Shown: positions 43,330-53,905 of the stretch, piece by piece
Position numbering within the stretch: position 1 is the first letter of the stretch
Layout of the letters: every line of letters starts with the position of its first letter
Source: Heliocidaris erythrogramma
Lineage: Eukaryota > Echinodermata > Echinoidea > Camarodonta > Echinometridae
Assembly (NCBI GenBank): GCA_025617745.1
Contig: CM046857.1
Location: 29,606,094 to 29,670,093, forward strand
Length of the DNA: 64,000 nt
Direction of reading: 5' to 3'
Made by a program: the position numbers and the translations under genes
Notes under the pieces: model-generated
The model's input: only the letters and a program-made list of their open reading frames with translations
Told to the model about the DNA's origin: nothing
The model's database searches: none

Positions 43330-43990
43330 GTCGCAGACTGTATGTTAAACAACCTGAAAGTGTCTTTCCGTAGCGACCTTGTCGCAGACTGTATGTTAAA
43401 CAGCCTGAAAGTGTCTTTCTGTAGCGACCTTGTCGCAGACTGTATATTAAACAGCTTGAAAAGTGTCTGTCTGTGGCGACCTTGTCGCAGACTGTATGTT
43501 AATTAGGTATAAGTGAGCTTACATATGGCAGCCTTAAAAGTGTCTGTCTGTGGCAACCTTGTCGTAGACTGTATGTAAATTAGGTATAACACGAACCTTA
43601 TATGGCAGCCTGTGTCAGTCTGTGGCGACCTTGTCGCAGACTTTGTTATAATTAGGTACCAGCGAGCTTGTGGCAGACTTGCAGCAGACTTCTGTGGCAG
43701 CCTTGCCGCAGACTGTACCTGTGGAAAAGCTGGTATGCAAGAAGTCTGCAGTGAAGTTTCTTTCTGTGGTTGCCTTCCCGCAGCCTCACTCTTCTCAAGT
43801 ATTCTGTCGCAGATCTGCTGCAGACTGATCCTGCTGCTTACTAGTATGCCGCAAGTTTGCAGCAAATTCTGGTTCTGCCGCATACTCCTGCTTACTCTTG
43901 CCGCAGACTAAAAAGTCTGCAGCAGATCTGCGGCAAGTCTGCCGCAGATCAGCCGCAGACTTTAAATTTTCTTATGGGATGTACCTGGAG
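43330..43990. repeat. 51-bp tandem and CTGCGGCAGA-type repeats, right subterminal region of the MULE
   Basis: GTCGCAGACTGTATGTTAAA units recur at 43330, 43381, 43432 and 43484 (51-52 bp), followed by degenerate units with GCCGCAGACT and GCAGATCTGC up to the terminal repeat. Confidence 0.85.
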
Positions 43991-44033
43991 CTCCAACGCT
44001 GCGCCTTGGAGCTCCCTGGAGTTACGTATTATC

Positions 44034-45219
44034 ATGATCCTCACAATCTTCTGGCATAGTATCAGCAATAACTGCACATCAGTGTGAGTGGACTGTGGAG
44101 TTTACCAGTGCTGCCTGTGATTTTGAATCTTATGTAGGCTATTGTTTTTTGTTTTTTTTAGTTTTAATATCTGTAATTACCTCCCATAATATGTGAGTGG
44201 ATAATGCATACAGTCATGGTATATATAACATCGACCATTATCCCCTTCTCTTGAAAGTTGAATACTTACTTCAGTCTTATTAGGAAAGCTGTGATTATTT
44301 CCTTAGGACTGTCAACAGTTCAAATTTCAATTTCCAAATATTTTACAAATTATTTAAAATAAATTAGATAATGAAATAATTGAATAAATCATAGGTGTGA
44401 TCTGTGGTCATCCAATTCCAAGCAGACCATGCAAGCTTACAGAAATGTTATCTGTTGCGAGGTCTATTACCATTTGTTTATTGTTGTTCCGTTTTTGTTA
44501 ATGTAAATCTGTTAAGCCACTTCTTTGGATAATTTCTCAAGTATACAAACCAAATTTACTTCAAGGTGATTTTTCTATATGATGCAAAGATATTTCTCTA
44601 TAAAAGTATGATAGATATTATAGTAGGGGCCTGTAATTCTCGCTACCCCAAATACGTAATTTCGCCAACAGATGGCGTTTGTCATGCAAACCACGCATGC
44701 GCAGTGCTGACAATATTGGAGCAATAGAGTTGACCGCCGCTACATCACAGTGACCGTTTGAAATTTGAAATTCCCATATGATAATGATTACTGATTACAA
44801 TTTTTAAAAAAATCATTACTTTCTTATTGCTTGTCCAATTACGTTCAAACTTGTTCCTTCTCTGAGTTTTCTGCTTTCACACAAATCAAGTTATTACAAA
44901 TGTTGGATTGCCCTTTAACTTTGAATACCCTAGCAATGGGTTTATGATCATTGGACGACCAATGATAGGGTTAGGGTTAAGGTTAGGTAACAAAGTCTCC
45001 AATTTAAATTTGGTTGGGGTGTGCGTTGATCAACCAATAGACAAGGTACATGTAGCTCAACTTTTGTATTGGAGGTATTCTAAAGTTGCTTCTGTATATT
45101 TTTATTCAGCTGTAAGTCATATAAACTGCTGATATAGGCAATTATTGCTCATTGCAGTGATATGCAAGAAATCTGAATACAGCTGTACTGTGCGTGATAT
45201 TGACTGTTCAACAATCATC
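44034..45219. other. Intergenic/5' region of the membrane-protein gene
   Basis: AT-rich, with an inverted dispersed repeat copy at about 44640-44920 (compare 14300-14890). TTGCTCATTGCAG at about 45145-45157 looks like a splice acceptor, so the first coding exon may be preceded by a non-coding exon. Confidence 0.45.
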
Positions 45220-45328
45220 ATGGATGTATCCATCATACTAGGGACTGCGACGGTAGCAGCAGGGTTTGCTTTCACACTCTTCTGTAACTTTCAAGCTGCC
45301 ATTGGGCCAGATTCCGAGTACTCACTAG
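45220..45328 (+). CDS. Membrane-protein exon 1
   Basis: Starts at ATG in ATCATCATGG, donor GTAAGT, phase 1 end. It encodes helix 1: VSIILGTATVAAGFAFTLF. Confidence 0.75.
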
Positions 45329-48238
45329 GTAAGTTATGGTCATTTTGGGGAGAATGGAGATCCCTAGTCTGAGACTTACCATGGTACGTGTACACTCCTG
45401 TAATAATGGATTGACTCTAGGTACCCAATGTGTCCAACATAATACTGATAATAATACAGTAGCTTGATACAAAATTACAGTGTGTCTCAGGTGGAAACAC
45501 ATTTTAGCATTATTACCCAGTCATTCATGCACGCAGTGTTTGCATCATCTCCACTTCTTGGGGTAGTATTGGCAAAGTTGATCACAATTACTTTTGTCGT
45601 CCTTTTATGTCCCATTTCTCTCCTTGGTATAGAGAGGCAAAAGTAGAGCACTATCTTGCCAAACCCACAACCTTAGCATTCCCAGTGAAGTTATAAACCA
45701 TTCAACTAAACTCTGACACATTTGCATCATGATGTACATAATATAATGATGTTGTATAAGAGGGTTCCCAGAAGCAGCCATGCTGGAGGACATAACAATA
45801 AAAACTTGTGCACAAGATCATGGCTTTTCACAGTCTGATGCACAGGTTTTTATTGTTATGTCCTCCAGGATGGCTGCCGTGAGAACCCTTTATATAAAGT
45901 GATGTATATTTCTATTAACCCAGAAATGGTATTGGCTACAGCCCCAATCTTTGCACTGTGCAGTCCTAGAACAGTCCATGTGCATATACCTCTAATACAG
46001 TGCTAGATTATGATTTTTACAATTGTATTCAATACTGAAATGAATTATTTGTAAGTGTGTGTACAGGTTGAATTTATGGGGTTGACTTGTGCAGAGCAGG
46101 GTTCTGGCTCATGCTTCCAAACGCTTCCCAATAACTCAATAACACATTTTTATATGAATGTTCTGTCCTTTCTAGGTTGGTTCAACTCTACCATCGGCAA
46201 CCGCTCTGATCAATACCCAAGTCCCATCACTCCAGCCGGATATGCCTTTAGCATCTGGAGCCTCATCTACCTATGGATGGCCATCTGGATCTTGTTCATC
46301 ATAACAACCCTCTTCCGCTCCAATGTTTTTGGACCGGTCTACCTGAATCCCCCAGTAACCTCCCTACCGTTCCTCCTGTCCGTCTTCTTGGCAAACTGTG
46401 TCAACGTCCTGTGGTTGTTCGTGTGGGATCGGGAGATGCTGACCGTGTCTGCCATCGTGCTGGTGTCCAGTACTCTGTTCCTCTATGTGGCCTTAATGAT
46501 CAACCTGACAAGAGTCTGGTCCTTCTTGCCAGAATTGCTACAGCTACCAAGGTAAATACTCTGGCCGGTATTCTAGAAAGTGGATTGAATTGAGAGCCGG
46601 CTTGGGTCCATGATGTAGGTGCTCCAGCTGTCATATCATCATCTTAAATTTGTGCACATTCCTTTTTTTTTTTGAATATGTAGTTCTTCAAAGTAATTTG
46701 TACTGAGCAAGATGAATTTTTAAATTTCTTACCAGACATTGATATTAGTTTAACACTTTGAATACTAAGCTAACTTTTATTGGAAATGTGTTTGTTACTG
46801 AAATTAAATTGTATCCAGTGGGGTTAATGCAGATGGAGAACCATTTCCAAATCTAATGTGCAACGTTTCATACCTGGGGGGTGTTTCATAAAGCTGTTCG
46901 TAAAGTTACGAATAACTTTACGAACGACTGGAACATGTTCTTGGGTGCTATACTAATCAGATTCTCAATCATTTAGCACAAGAACTGATCACCAGTCGTG
47001 CGTAAAGTCGTGCGTAACTTATGTACAGCTTTATGAATCGCCCCGCTGGTATGTCAGACCCATGCACTAGTTTTCCTCGAATGAAGTACATTTTTATCCT
47101 GCTTGCAGGGGTGACCTGTGGGCCTCTCGAAAACTGGTTAGTAATGACTAGCCATCTATTATCATTGGACTTATTTCTTACAAGAAATTCATATTCTCCC
47201 AAATACAAATTTATATAATGGAGCACCACTTCCAAATTTATTTTCTCAGTTTTTATACTTTAGATCAGATCATAGTTTTCCTCTAATGAAGTGTACCTTT
47301 GTTCTGATTACAGAGGTGATCTGTGGGCCTATCGAGTACTGGTTGGTAATGGAGTAGCCATCTATAGTGCTTGGACTACCATCGCTGCTCAGGTTGCTCT
47401 CTCTGTTAGTCTGCTCTATGATGCTGGCCTACCAAGGTTAGTTTACATGACCATTCACATATCAGTGGCAGCAGAGTTTGATCTTCCAGAAATTAATCAT
47501 TAAGTACAATTCTAGGACAACTATGTACCCAGACAATAATACATGTGTGTATGCCTAAGGTAATTATTCCCTCTTCATAGAACAATTCTCACCAGGACCA
47601 TTACTACATGGATAGTTCCCACATGTTGTTGTGCCACAGGCTGGAAGTTTATAGAACACATGTTGATATATTTCTTGGTTCTGACATATTTTCTGAATTT
47701 CTGTTTGTCCATTATTGGTAGATCTAAAGAATAAAGCAGATTTTTTTTTTAAAGGGGGAGGGGGGCAATGGCAGAGATGTATTGTCTGAATTGTGCCCCT
47801 AACCCACATTTTACAAATTGTGGGTAAAGAACATAATTCTTGAGAAATGCAAGTCATAGTCCCTACCTGAATTATTTTAACAATCCCTGTTACTATTGTA
47901 CTGTTGTAATGCTTTGTCTGATTTTCAGTGATTCCGTTGTCTACATATGCTTGACTATCTTGGCCACTGAGCTGACTGTCTTCTTTGCCCTTGACGTATC
48001 CATCTTGGACCCCTACACCCGGCATGTCTTCATGATCTACCCAGTATTCATCTGGGCACTCTCTGCGGTCCTGGTTGCCAATAGCGATGAGACGGATGCC
48101 CCGCAGTTCCTCCTGAGTGCTATACTGCTGGGAATCAGCTGTGTCTTCTTTGTGACCAAGACCCTGCTCTCTATCTTCAGACCATCCATCAGAAAATCTA
48201 AGTGTAGGTCTGGCATCAAGTTTAAACAACTCATTTAA
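45220..48238 (+). CDS. Multi-pass membrane protein, TspO-like family (four exons, 305 aa)
   Basis: Exons 45220-45328, 46176-46551, 47314-47436, 47929-48238; phases 1, 2, 2 agree and give 305 codons plus TAA. The start is the first in-frame ATG. About eight hydrophobic segments are visible, and exon 2 holds ITPAGYAFSIWSLIYLWMAI, followed by acidic/Trp-rich short loops. The 'PAGYAFSIW..IY' signature resembles eukaryotic proteins loosely annotated as tryptophan-rich or TspO/MBR-like. TspO proteins normally have five helices, so this is at best a distant or extended relative. No signal peptide distinct from helix 1 and no catalytic motif were seen. Transport or receptor roles would be speculation. 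Assignment to the family is from memory. Confidence 0.8.
45755..45893. mobile_element. Long hairpin MITE in intron 1
   Basis: Arms of about 55 bp (45755-45812 and 45839-45893) share GCTGGAGGACATAACAATAA and its complement with a few mismatches, around a loop of about 26 nt. Confidence 0.85.
46176..46551 (+). CDS. Membrane-protein exon 2
   Basis: Acceptor CTTTCTAG, donor GTAAAT, phase 1 to 2. It contains the ITPAGYAFSIW signature and helices with IYLWMAIWILFIITTLF, LPFLLSVFLANCVNVLWLF and VSAIVLVSSTLFLYVALMI. Confidence 0.88.
46877..47047. mobile_element. MITE of the 'GTTTCATAAAGC' family in intron 2
   Basis: GGGGTGTTTCATAAAGCTG at the left and CAGCTTTATGAATCGCCCC at the right are inverted ends; inner CGTAAAGTTACGAATAAC pairs are also present. 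It is inserted in the upstream copy of a tandem duplication. Confidence 0.8.
47070..47155 (+). pseudogene. Decayed copy of membrane-protein exon 3 with its intron edge
   Basis: The intron stretch TTTTCCTCGAATGAAGTACA, acceptor CTTGCAG and GGTGACCTGTGGGCCTCTCG match 47277-47365, about 205 bp downstream. Read in the exon-3 phase the copy gives RGDLWASRKLVSND and then TAG, so inclusion would truncate the protein. No matching donor survives. Confidence 0.88.
47314..47436 (+). CDS. Membrane-protein exon 3
   Basis: Acceptor GATTACAG, donor GTTAGT, phase 2 to 2. It encodes RGDLWAYRVLVGNGVAIYSA and a helix with TTIAAQVALSVSLLYDAG. Confidence 0.88.
47929..48238 (+). CDS. Membrane-protein exon 4 (terminal)
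   Basis: Acceptor GATTTTCAG, ends at TAA. Helices VVYICLTILATELTVFFAL, VFMIYPVFIWALSAVLVA and FLLSAILLGISCVFFVTKTL, then a basic tail with RKSKCRSGIKFKQLI. Confidence 0.88.
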
Positions 48239-48247
48239 ATTTCTTGT

Positions 48248-48382
48248 CTATCTTTAGACCATCTTTGTCAATTTCAATCAACTCATTCATATTTGTGGCC
48301 CAGACTCTACTCTCTATTTTTAGACCATCTGTCAGATAGCCTAGGTCTAGATCTAGTATTAAGTTCAAACAACTCATATAAA
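48248..48382 (+). repeat. Decayed copies of the exon 4 coding end
   Basis: 48298-48382 repeats the last ~85 coding bases (ACTCTACTCTCTATTTTTAG, CAAACAACTCAT, then TAAA in place of the stop context) at about 80% identity. A shorter, poorer copy (ATCTTTAGACCATCTTTGTC ... CAACTCATTCAT) lies at 48248-48290. Both sit in the presumed 3' UTR. Confidence 0.8.
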
Positions 48383-49588
48383 AAAGATTGGAAGTATATC
48401 AGAGATGTGTCCAAGAGATGAACCATCTCTAATGATAGGATGGGGGTTGGATGTCCGCACAATTAGCAATTTAAGGCTGCCATTGGATTTTACAGAAAAA
48501 TATTCATCAATAGACTTGTTCACAAATATATTCAAATTTTATGCATACTATGCTTACTAGTACTTTTAAAATGAAGGTTGTTCTTGTTAACCTGAAACCT
48601 TGTCATAGGTTTGTCAGACATAGCAACAAGTAATGTATGCAAACTGGATTCCAAGTATTCCAGTTCATTCATTAATAACAGGTTAATGGAATACCTCGTT
48701 ACTAGGTCCTCAGGAAAGAAACATCCATAAATTTGAATGAGTTTGTAAACAGGTCTATTAGTACTAACTTCCATGAATATTTGTCATTCATGATATTGTC
48801 AACACATCTTTTGAACAATTCACGAAATATTGCAGGCAAACATGTTGGAATTACTCTTTGAATTATCTGTCTGACTCTAGCCAACATTGTTTATTTTTTT
48901 CCAGGTTCCAAATGACGACTTTAATTTGCAGCATGAGTTATTTTAGTATATATACTACTACATAAAATATTATATCCCTCATCGTAATATTGTTGCATTG
49001 GGAGTGTATACAACAAGAAAATGAATAGTTTTACTAGAAAAGCCGTTTCCTGCCATCTAGTTAATTTTTCCTGCTGAGGTCATCGAATAGTTCATTTTTT
49101 CCAATCATGAGAGGGAAAAAATCAACTATTCAGTGACGTCAGCGGGAAAAAATGAACATCAACTCGCGACGCCAAGGAAAAAAAAAGGAGTTGCTCAGCC
49201 TGAGCGCATACTACATTGTGACAACATTCACAATCAAACCGCAGGTCTCAAAAAAGTGCTCTATTTTATTTCCAGTTTTGCTTGACTGGGTCAGTCTCTG
49301 AATACATAATGAGCAGGAATCCCCAGGAACATCTAATTTCCAAATGATTGAATGGACTAGTTAACATTTACTGATTGTCATGATTTAAACATCAAATATA
49401 AGAAGAGGAATTAGAGATTCATGACATACTCTATTTGTCTATGAAAATGACCAAAAAATGGAAATGAAACGAAAAGTGAACCTGTAAAAAACTCACATAG
49501 TTCTAATGTGAACCAGGTTGAATTTGACATGAGTGTGAATGGCAATATCTATACTTTACAAATATTGAAATAATATGAATGTCCACTT
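48383..49588. other. Downstream/3' UTR region of the membrane-protein gene
   Basis: An inverted copy of the repeat at 24690-24830 lies at about 48590-48720. Otherwise AT-rich with no gene recognised. The poly(A) site was not fixed. Confidence 0.45.
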
Positions 49589-49909
49589 TATGACAGGGTC
49601 AGGATCCAGCAAAATATAACCAAAGTACACATTGTGCCCTTAAAACAGTTGATTCCAGCACTCTGATTGTCAATACTTCACAAGCCCTTTCCCAAAAATA
49701 GATCAACATGTTTGTCACAGCCAGGACCATGTTTGCACAAGAAGTCAAAGAGTTCATCCAACAGGTGGCATGTGGTTTCAAATATCACACCCTAAGATTG
49801 CAGGATGGCCTTTCCAGCCAATCACGGTGCTAGGATTCTATGGTCTTGACAATTTCAAGGATATATCATGTACTTGGGCTGAATATTGCTGGATCCTGAC
49901 CCTGTCATA
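49589..49909. mobile_element. 321-bp MITE with TA borders
   Basis: TATGACAGGGTCAGGATCC at the left and GGATCCTGACCCTGTCATA at the right are perfect inverted ends bordered by TA, compatible with a Tc1/mariner-type element. No transposase inside. Confidence 0.88.
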
Positions 49910-52900
49910 AATGTATTGGTGTTTTGAATATAATAATGTAAAAGATGAAACTTCAACACTTCCATACATATGCGTTTTAAAGGGAAACTTGAGTTCTGGG
50001 AAAGGTAACAATTAATTTGTGAGCTTTCTCATTCTTTTTTATGTTAGTTTGGAAGATTATCATAGTAGATATGTCCCCTGGAAAGGATTACTCTTCAAAT
50101 ACTCTCACATTTCAACATATGACAAGAAACGGCTGAAACGTTTGGGCCGAACATTTTTGTGTAGTCCCATATTCACATTTCTGTGTGCAGTGCATGTGAC
50201 TCTCAGCAGGATTGAGAAATTGCATTTGTATGGTCTGTCATGATTGTATATCATGAAATTTCATTTTGTTAAATGATATTTTTGTGAATAAAAAAGTAAT
50301 TTAATATTGCAACTCCACGAAAGATTAGAAGTTCACTAGCACATTTCTGCTATGATTTGAGAAGGTTAACATAAATAATATTTTCATTAGATTATTGATG
50401 ACATATATTCTTGTTAGTTTTTAATGAAAGATAATTCTTTCCAAGTAGCTGAGATAAATCAGTAGTAGATGATGAATTGTTTATTGAGTTACTGACAGCG
50501 TATCTAATGGTAGTTTAAGTTGTTTGCAGGGTTATTATGTTACTCTGGGTACACTATAGGCACATTGAAATAGGAAGGGGTAAAAATCATTTTAGTTCAT
50601 TTGTCGTTCAATTCTGCCTAGCAGTTTATAAATGTCCATTACATAAGGATATATCAATGGATTTTACATTCTTAACGATACACAGCTGAGTTATTGTCTT
50701 TCATTGTGAAATGTTTTGTGTAAGAACTAGGATTGGAAGGAGTGAATGTATAAATGCAGGGTAAACATTTATTTAGTTATTATATTTCAGACTTTTGTAC
50801 AATACTAAGGAAGCTATTATGAAATAATGTTAAAACTCTTTGAAAAAACTTTCAATCAAGGATATGTGCAGAGGTGAACACGTTTTTCTTTTCTTCTTTA
50901 GTACTAATTCTGTTATAAACTAAGTACTGTAATTCACTTATCTTAAAGGATATAACCTGTCCAATACAACCCTCTCAATATAATGTCTCTGTCTTGCCCT
51001 CTTCCTTGTCTCCATGTATCTGTTTTATCACTCTATCTATCTTTCTATATCTATCTATCTATCTATCCATCACTCATGCTCTCTTTCTCGCTCTTTCTAT
51101 CCCCACTCTGTATGTCATGTACTGTTTCGAAATTAATCCTTTAGATGGCTTTATAGTTTTCCTATAATAGAAAGGTTAGAACTTTTAGTACAACCTGTAC
51201 ATGTATTTTGGCTGTTATATTGTACTAAGTCATATTGAAATGTTTTTTAATATACTACTAAGGTAGATATGGCTGAAAAATTGGTATGTATATATGTAAT
51301 GCACTCATGGACAATGTGTGCTGGTTATAACAATCATTTTATGATTTAGTAATTTTGCTATGAAAATAGAGATATAAGAGTTTATATTATCAGTAGGCTT
51401 TGTGCATATATGATTTTATTTCTAACACAGATGATAATTGTTTGCATCAAAAGACCTATGTTAATGTAACAACAATGGCAAAAGTTTTTTGTGGGTCTGT
51501 TTTTTTTTCTTCTCTCTCTCACATTTATTCCAAGTATGTTATTTCGGGTTATGTCTGCGTGTGCTTACAATTTTGGTATGTTTTTGGAGGCTGAACTGGC
51601 GATTGCAATTTGCCAGTATTGCGCCCTCTATCACTAATGTTTGTAACTGTAAAAATTAATGTCAGATTGCTGATTGCTTGTTACATTGGAACACCACAGT
51701 TCTTCACATGTAAAAGAAATACAGAGTCTAGCTTTACAGTCATTTACTCTATTATACGCATGCCCAATTTTTATTTTCTGTCAGTTTGCAAGATAACGAG
51801 ACTGAGGTGAATGTGTTATGTGTGAAAGAAAGCTTAGACAGAATAAAACTCATAACGGTGGGGAAATGTACATGTATTTTGAACTTTGCAACTTTTTGTT
51901 GTCAGATCCCCAGAAAAAAAAGGGGGAAGTGAGAGAGAGAAAGAGAGAGAGAGAGAGAGCGCGCGCGCGAGAGAAGGGGAGGGGCGGTACGGAAAATATT
52001 TTTTTCTAGGTCTTGGGGAATGCAAAAACGGGAATACGAAACCATGGATCTAGACCTGTCCACTGATCGCATTTTCTCAATACCATGGTCTTATCGGAAG
52101 AGAGAAAAAGTGTTAATATATAGGTCAATGATCTAAAACTCGAAATCATTGTACGGTATTTGAAACTGTTTTTAAATGATGCAGCCATTGAGTCTGATCT
52201 TTCTAGATAATAAGCAGACATGTTTAGTTGATCATTCAAGTGGAGACAACATTTATACCCCGTAAATTGTGAAATGCTCACATTACCCATTTAAAAAGCC
52301 GATTATTTATGGTTACAGTCTTAATAGGTACCTCGAACGGCCGGGTATGTCTATTGTTTGAAGATGATTTTATTGATGAAAAACTATCATACCGTATCCA
52401 TGTAGATTCCATTTTGGAAAATGTAATATAAATCCTTAGTATGTTCTTTCGGAGTTGTGTCAAATCTAATGTGATAACCAACATCACTCGTTGTTAATGA
52501 TGACTGTCTGTTATTAAAGTTCGCAGCTTGTTTATTCGCCTGTGATCAGGGCCGTACCAAGATTCGGTAAAATAAGAAAATTGGTGGTGCATAATTGCGA
52601 AAAATCGAAGGCCCCAAAAAAGTATTTTTCACATTATCAGGTGTCTTTTGGTGGATCTAATATTTAAAAAGGGGCACAAGGCCACAATTGGAGGGGGGCT
52701 TTCAAAAAGGGCGCGAGTCGGTTGTGCCCCCTTAAATCCTACTGATCATGATATCTGGCTTTGTTTCTAATACTTTTTGAGTGATGAAACAGGTTATTTC
52801 TGAGGTAAGATTGGAAGCATAACAGACAAACTGTTCATTGGATATTGTGTAAAGCCCACCACACCTAACACCCAACTGCAAACCTATTCTGGAAAATAGA

Positions 52901-53380
52901 ATTTATGAGTTGGGCCTATTAGGTAGGAAACCGTTAACCTTCCTTTGTTCGGGAGGAGGGGGTTCATAATTATATAGTCACATGAATACAATAAAGTCCA
53001 GTCGGATAAAATCCCGGATCGATTGCAAACCGCAGTGACGTCAGACCAGCCGCAAGGCTGTTCCCGATTTACGCCCGATTTAGGGCCTAAAATGCCTCGG
53101 AATTTCATGATATTCATATCGCCATTGGAAACCTTGGCAAAAATGTTTTTTTTTTGCACTTTCATATCTAATTATATTTCATATCTTTCCAAATCGAATT
53201 GTAGTGGGGTCGTACAATGACCAGTGAGATTGAATTTTTTTTTCTGTATATGCATCGAATGTCTCGAATTAAGCTAAGAATTTGTTTATACCATCGGACG
53301 GCTTGACCCATTTATCATGTCTCTTTCTTTCATACGAATTTTGCAACAATTAACCCTCTTCTGCACTTGATCTGAGTGGA
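49910..53380. other. Intergenic sequence, no gene recognised
   Basis: Simple repeats (TCTA)n at about 51027-51066 and (GA)n/(GC)n at about 51928-51972, and a fragment with CAGGGCCGTACCAAG near 52547. No coding exon could be supported. Confidence 0.45.
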
Positions 53381-53383
53381 AAA

Positions 53384-53905
53384 ATCAGAGAAACATATCA
53401 TGCTTACTGGTTTAAATTTATCACTCGAACATAGAAATATATCATTCTTACTGTTTTAAATTCATCACTCGGACATAGAAACTTATCATGCATGCTTACT
53501 GGTTTAAATTTATCACTCGGACATAGAAATATATCATGCTTACTGGTTTAAATTTATCACTCGGACATAGAAATACATGTATATCATGCTTACTGGTTTA
53601 AAGTTATCACTCGGACATAGAAATATATCATGCTTACTGGTTTGAATTAATCACTCGGACATAGAAATATATCATGATTACTGGTTTAAAGTTATCACTC
53701 GGACATAGAAATATATCATGCTTACTGGTTTGAATTAATCACTCGGACATAAAAATATATCAAGCTTACTGGTTTTAGTTTATCAGTTATCACTCGGACA
53801 TAGAATCTTATCATGCATGCTTACTGGTTGTTTTACTCGGAGATAAAAATATATCATGCTTACCGGTTTTAGTTTATCACTCGGACATAGAAATAATTAT
53901 ATCAA
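53384..53905. repeat. ~44-bp minisatellite, about 12 copies
   Basis: Units contain ATATATCATGCTTACTGGTT and ATCACTCGGACATAGAA with small changes and indels. Confidence 0.92.

Larger units (their letters stand above)
38236..44024 (-). mobile_element. Mutator-like (MULE) DNA transposon, 5.8 kb, 9-bp target duplication
   Basis: CGTATTATC is duplicated exactly at 38227-38235 and 44025-44033. The element begins TAAC and ends GTTA; both ends carry CCAGGGAGCTCCAA and GCGCAGCGTTGGAGC and then CCAGGTAC in inverted orientation, with a small gap of CCCGGGC-type bases. The terminal repeats are themselves hairpin-forming (GCTCCAACG...CGTTGGAGC). Subterminal regions hold tandem arrays of CTGCGGCAGA-type units. 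The minus strand carries a decayed transposase (39907 to about 40875). A 9-bp duplication is the usual Mutator size. A foldback element interrupts the left end. Confidence 0.88.

Noticed and set aside
43503..43911. Cysteine-rich frames of 99-126 codons on both strands
   Set aside because: They are translations of the CTGCGGCAGA subterminal repeats of the MULE.
47564..48229. 221-codon minus-strand frame
   Set aside because: It is antisense to exon 4 of the membrane-protein gene, spans its splice acceptor and has no domain of its own.
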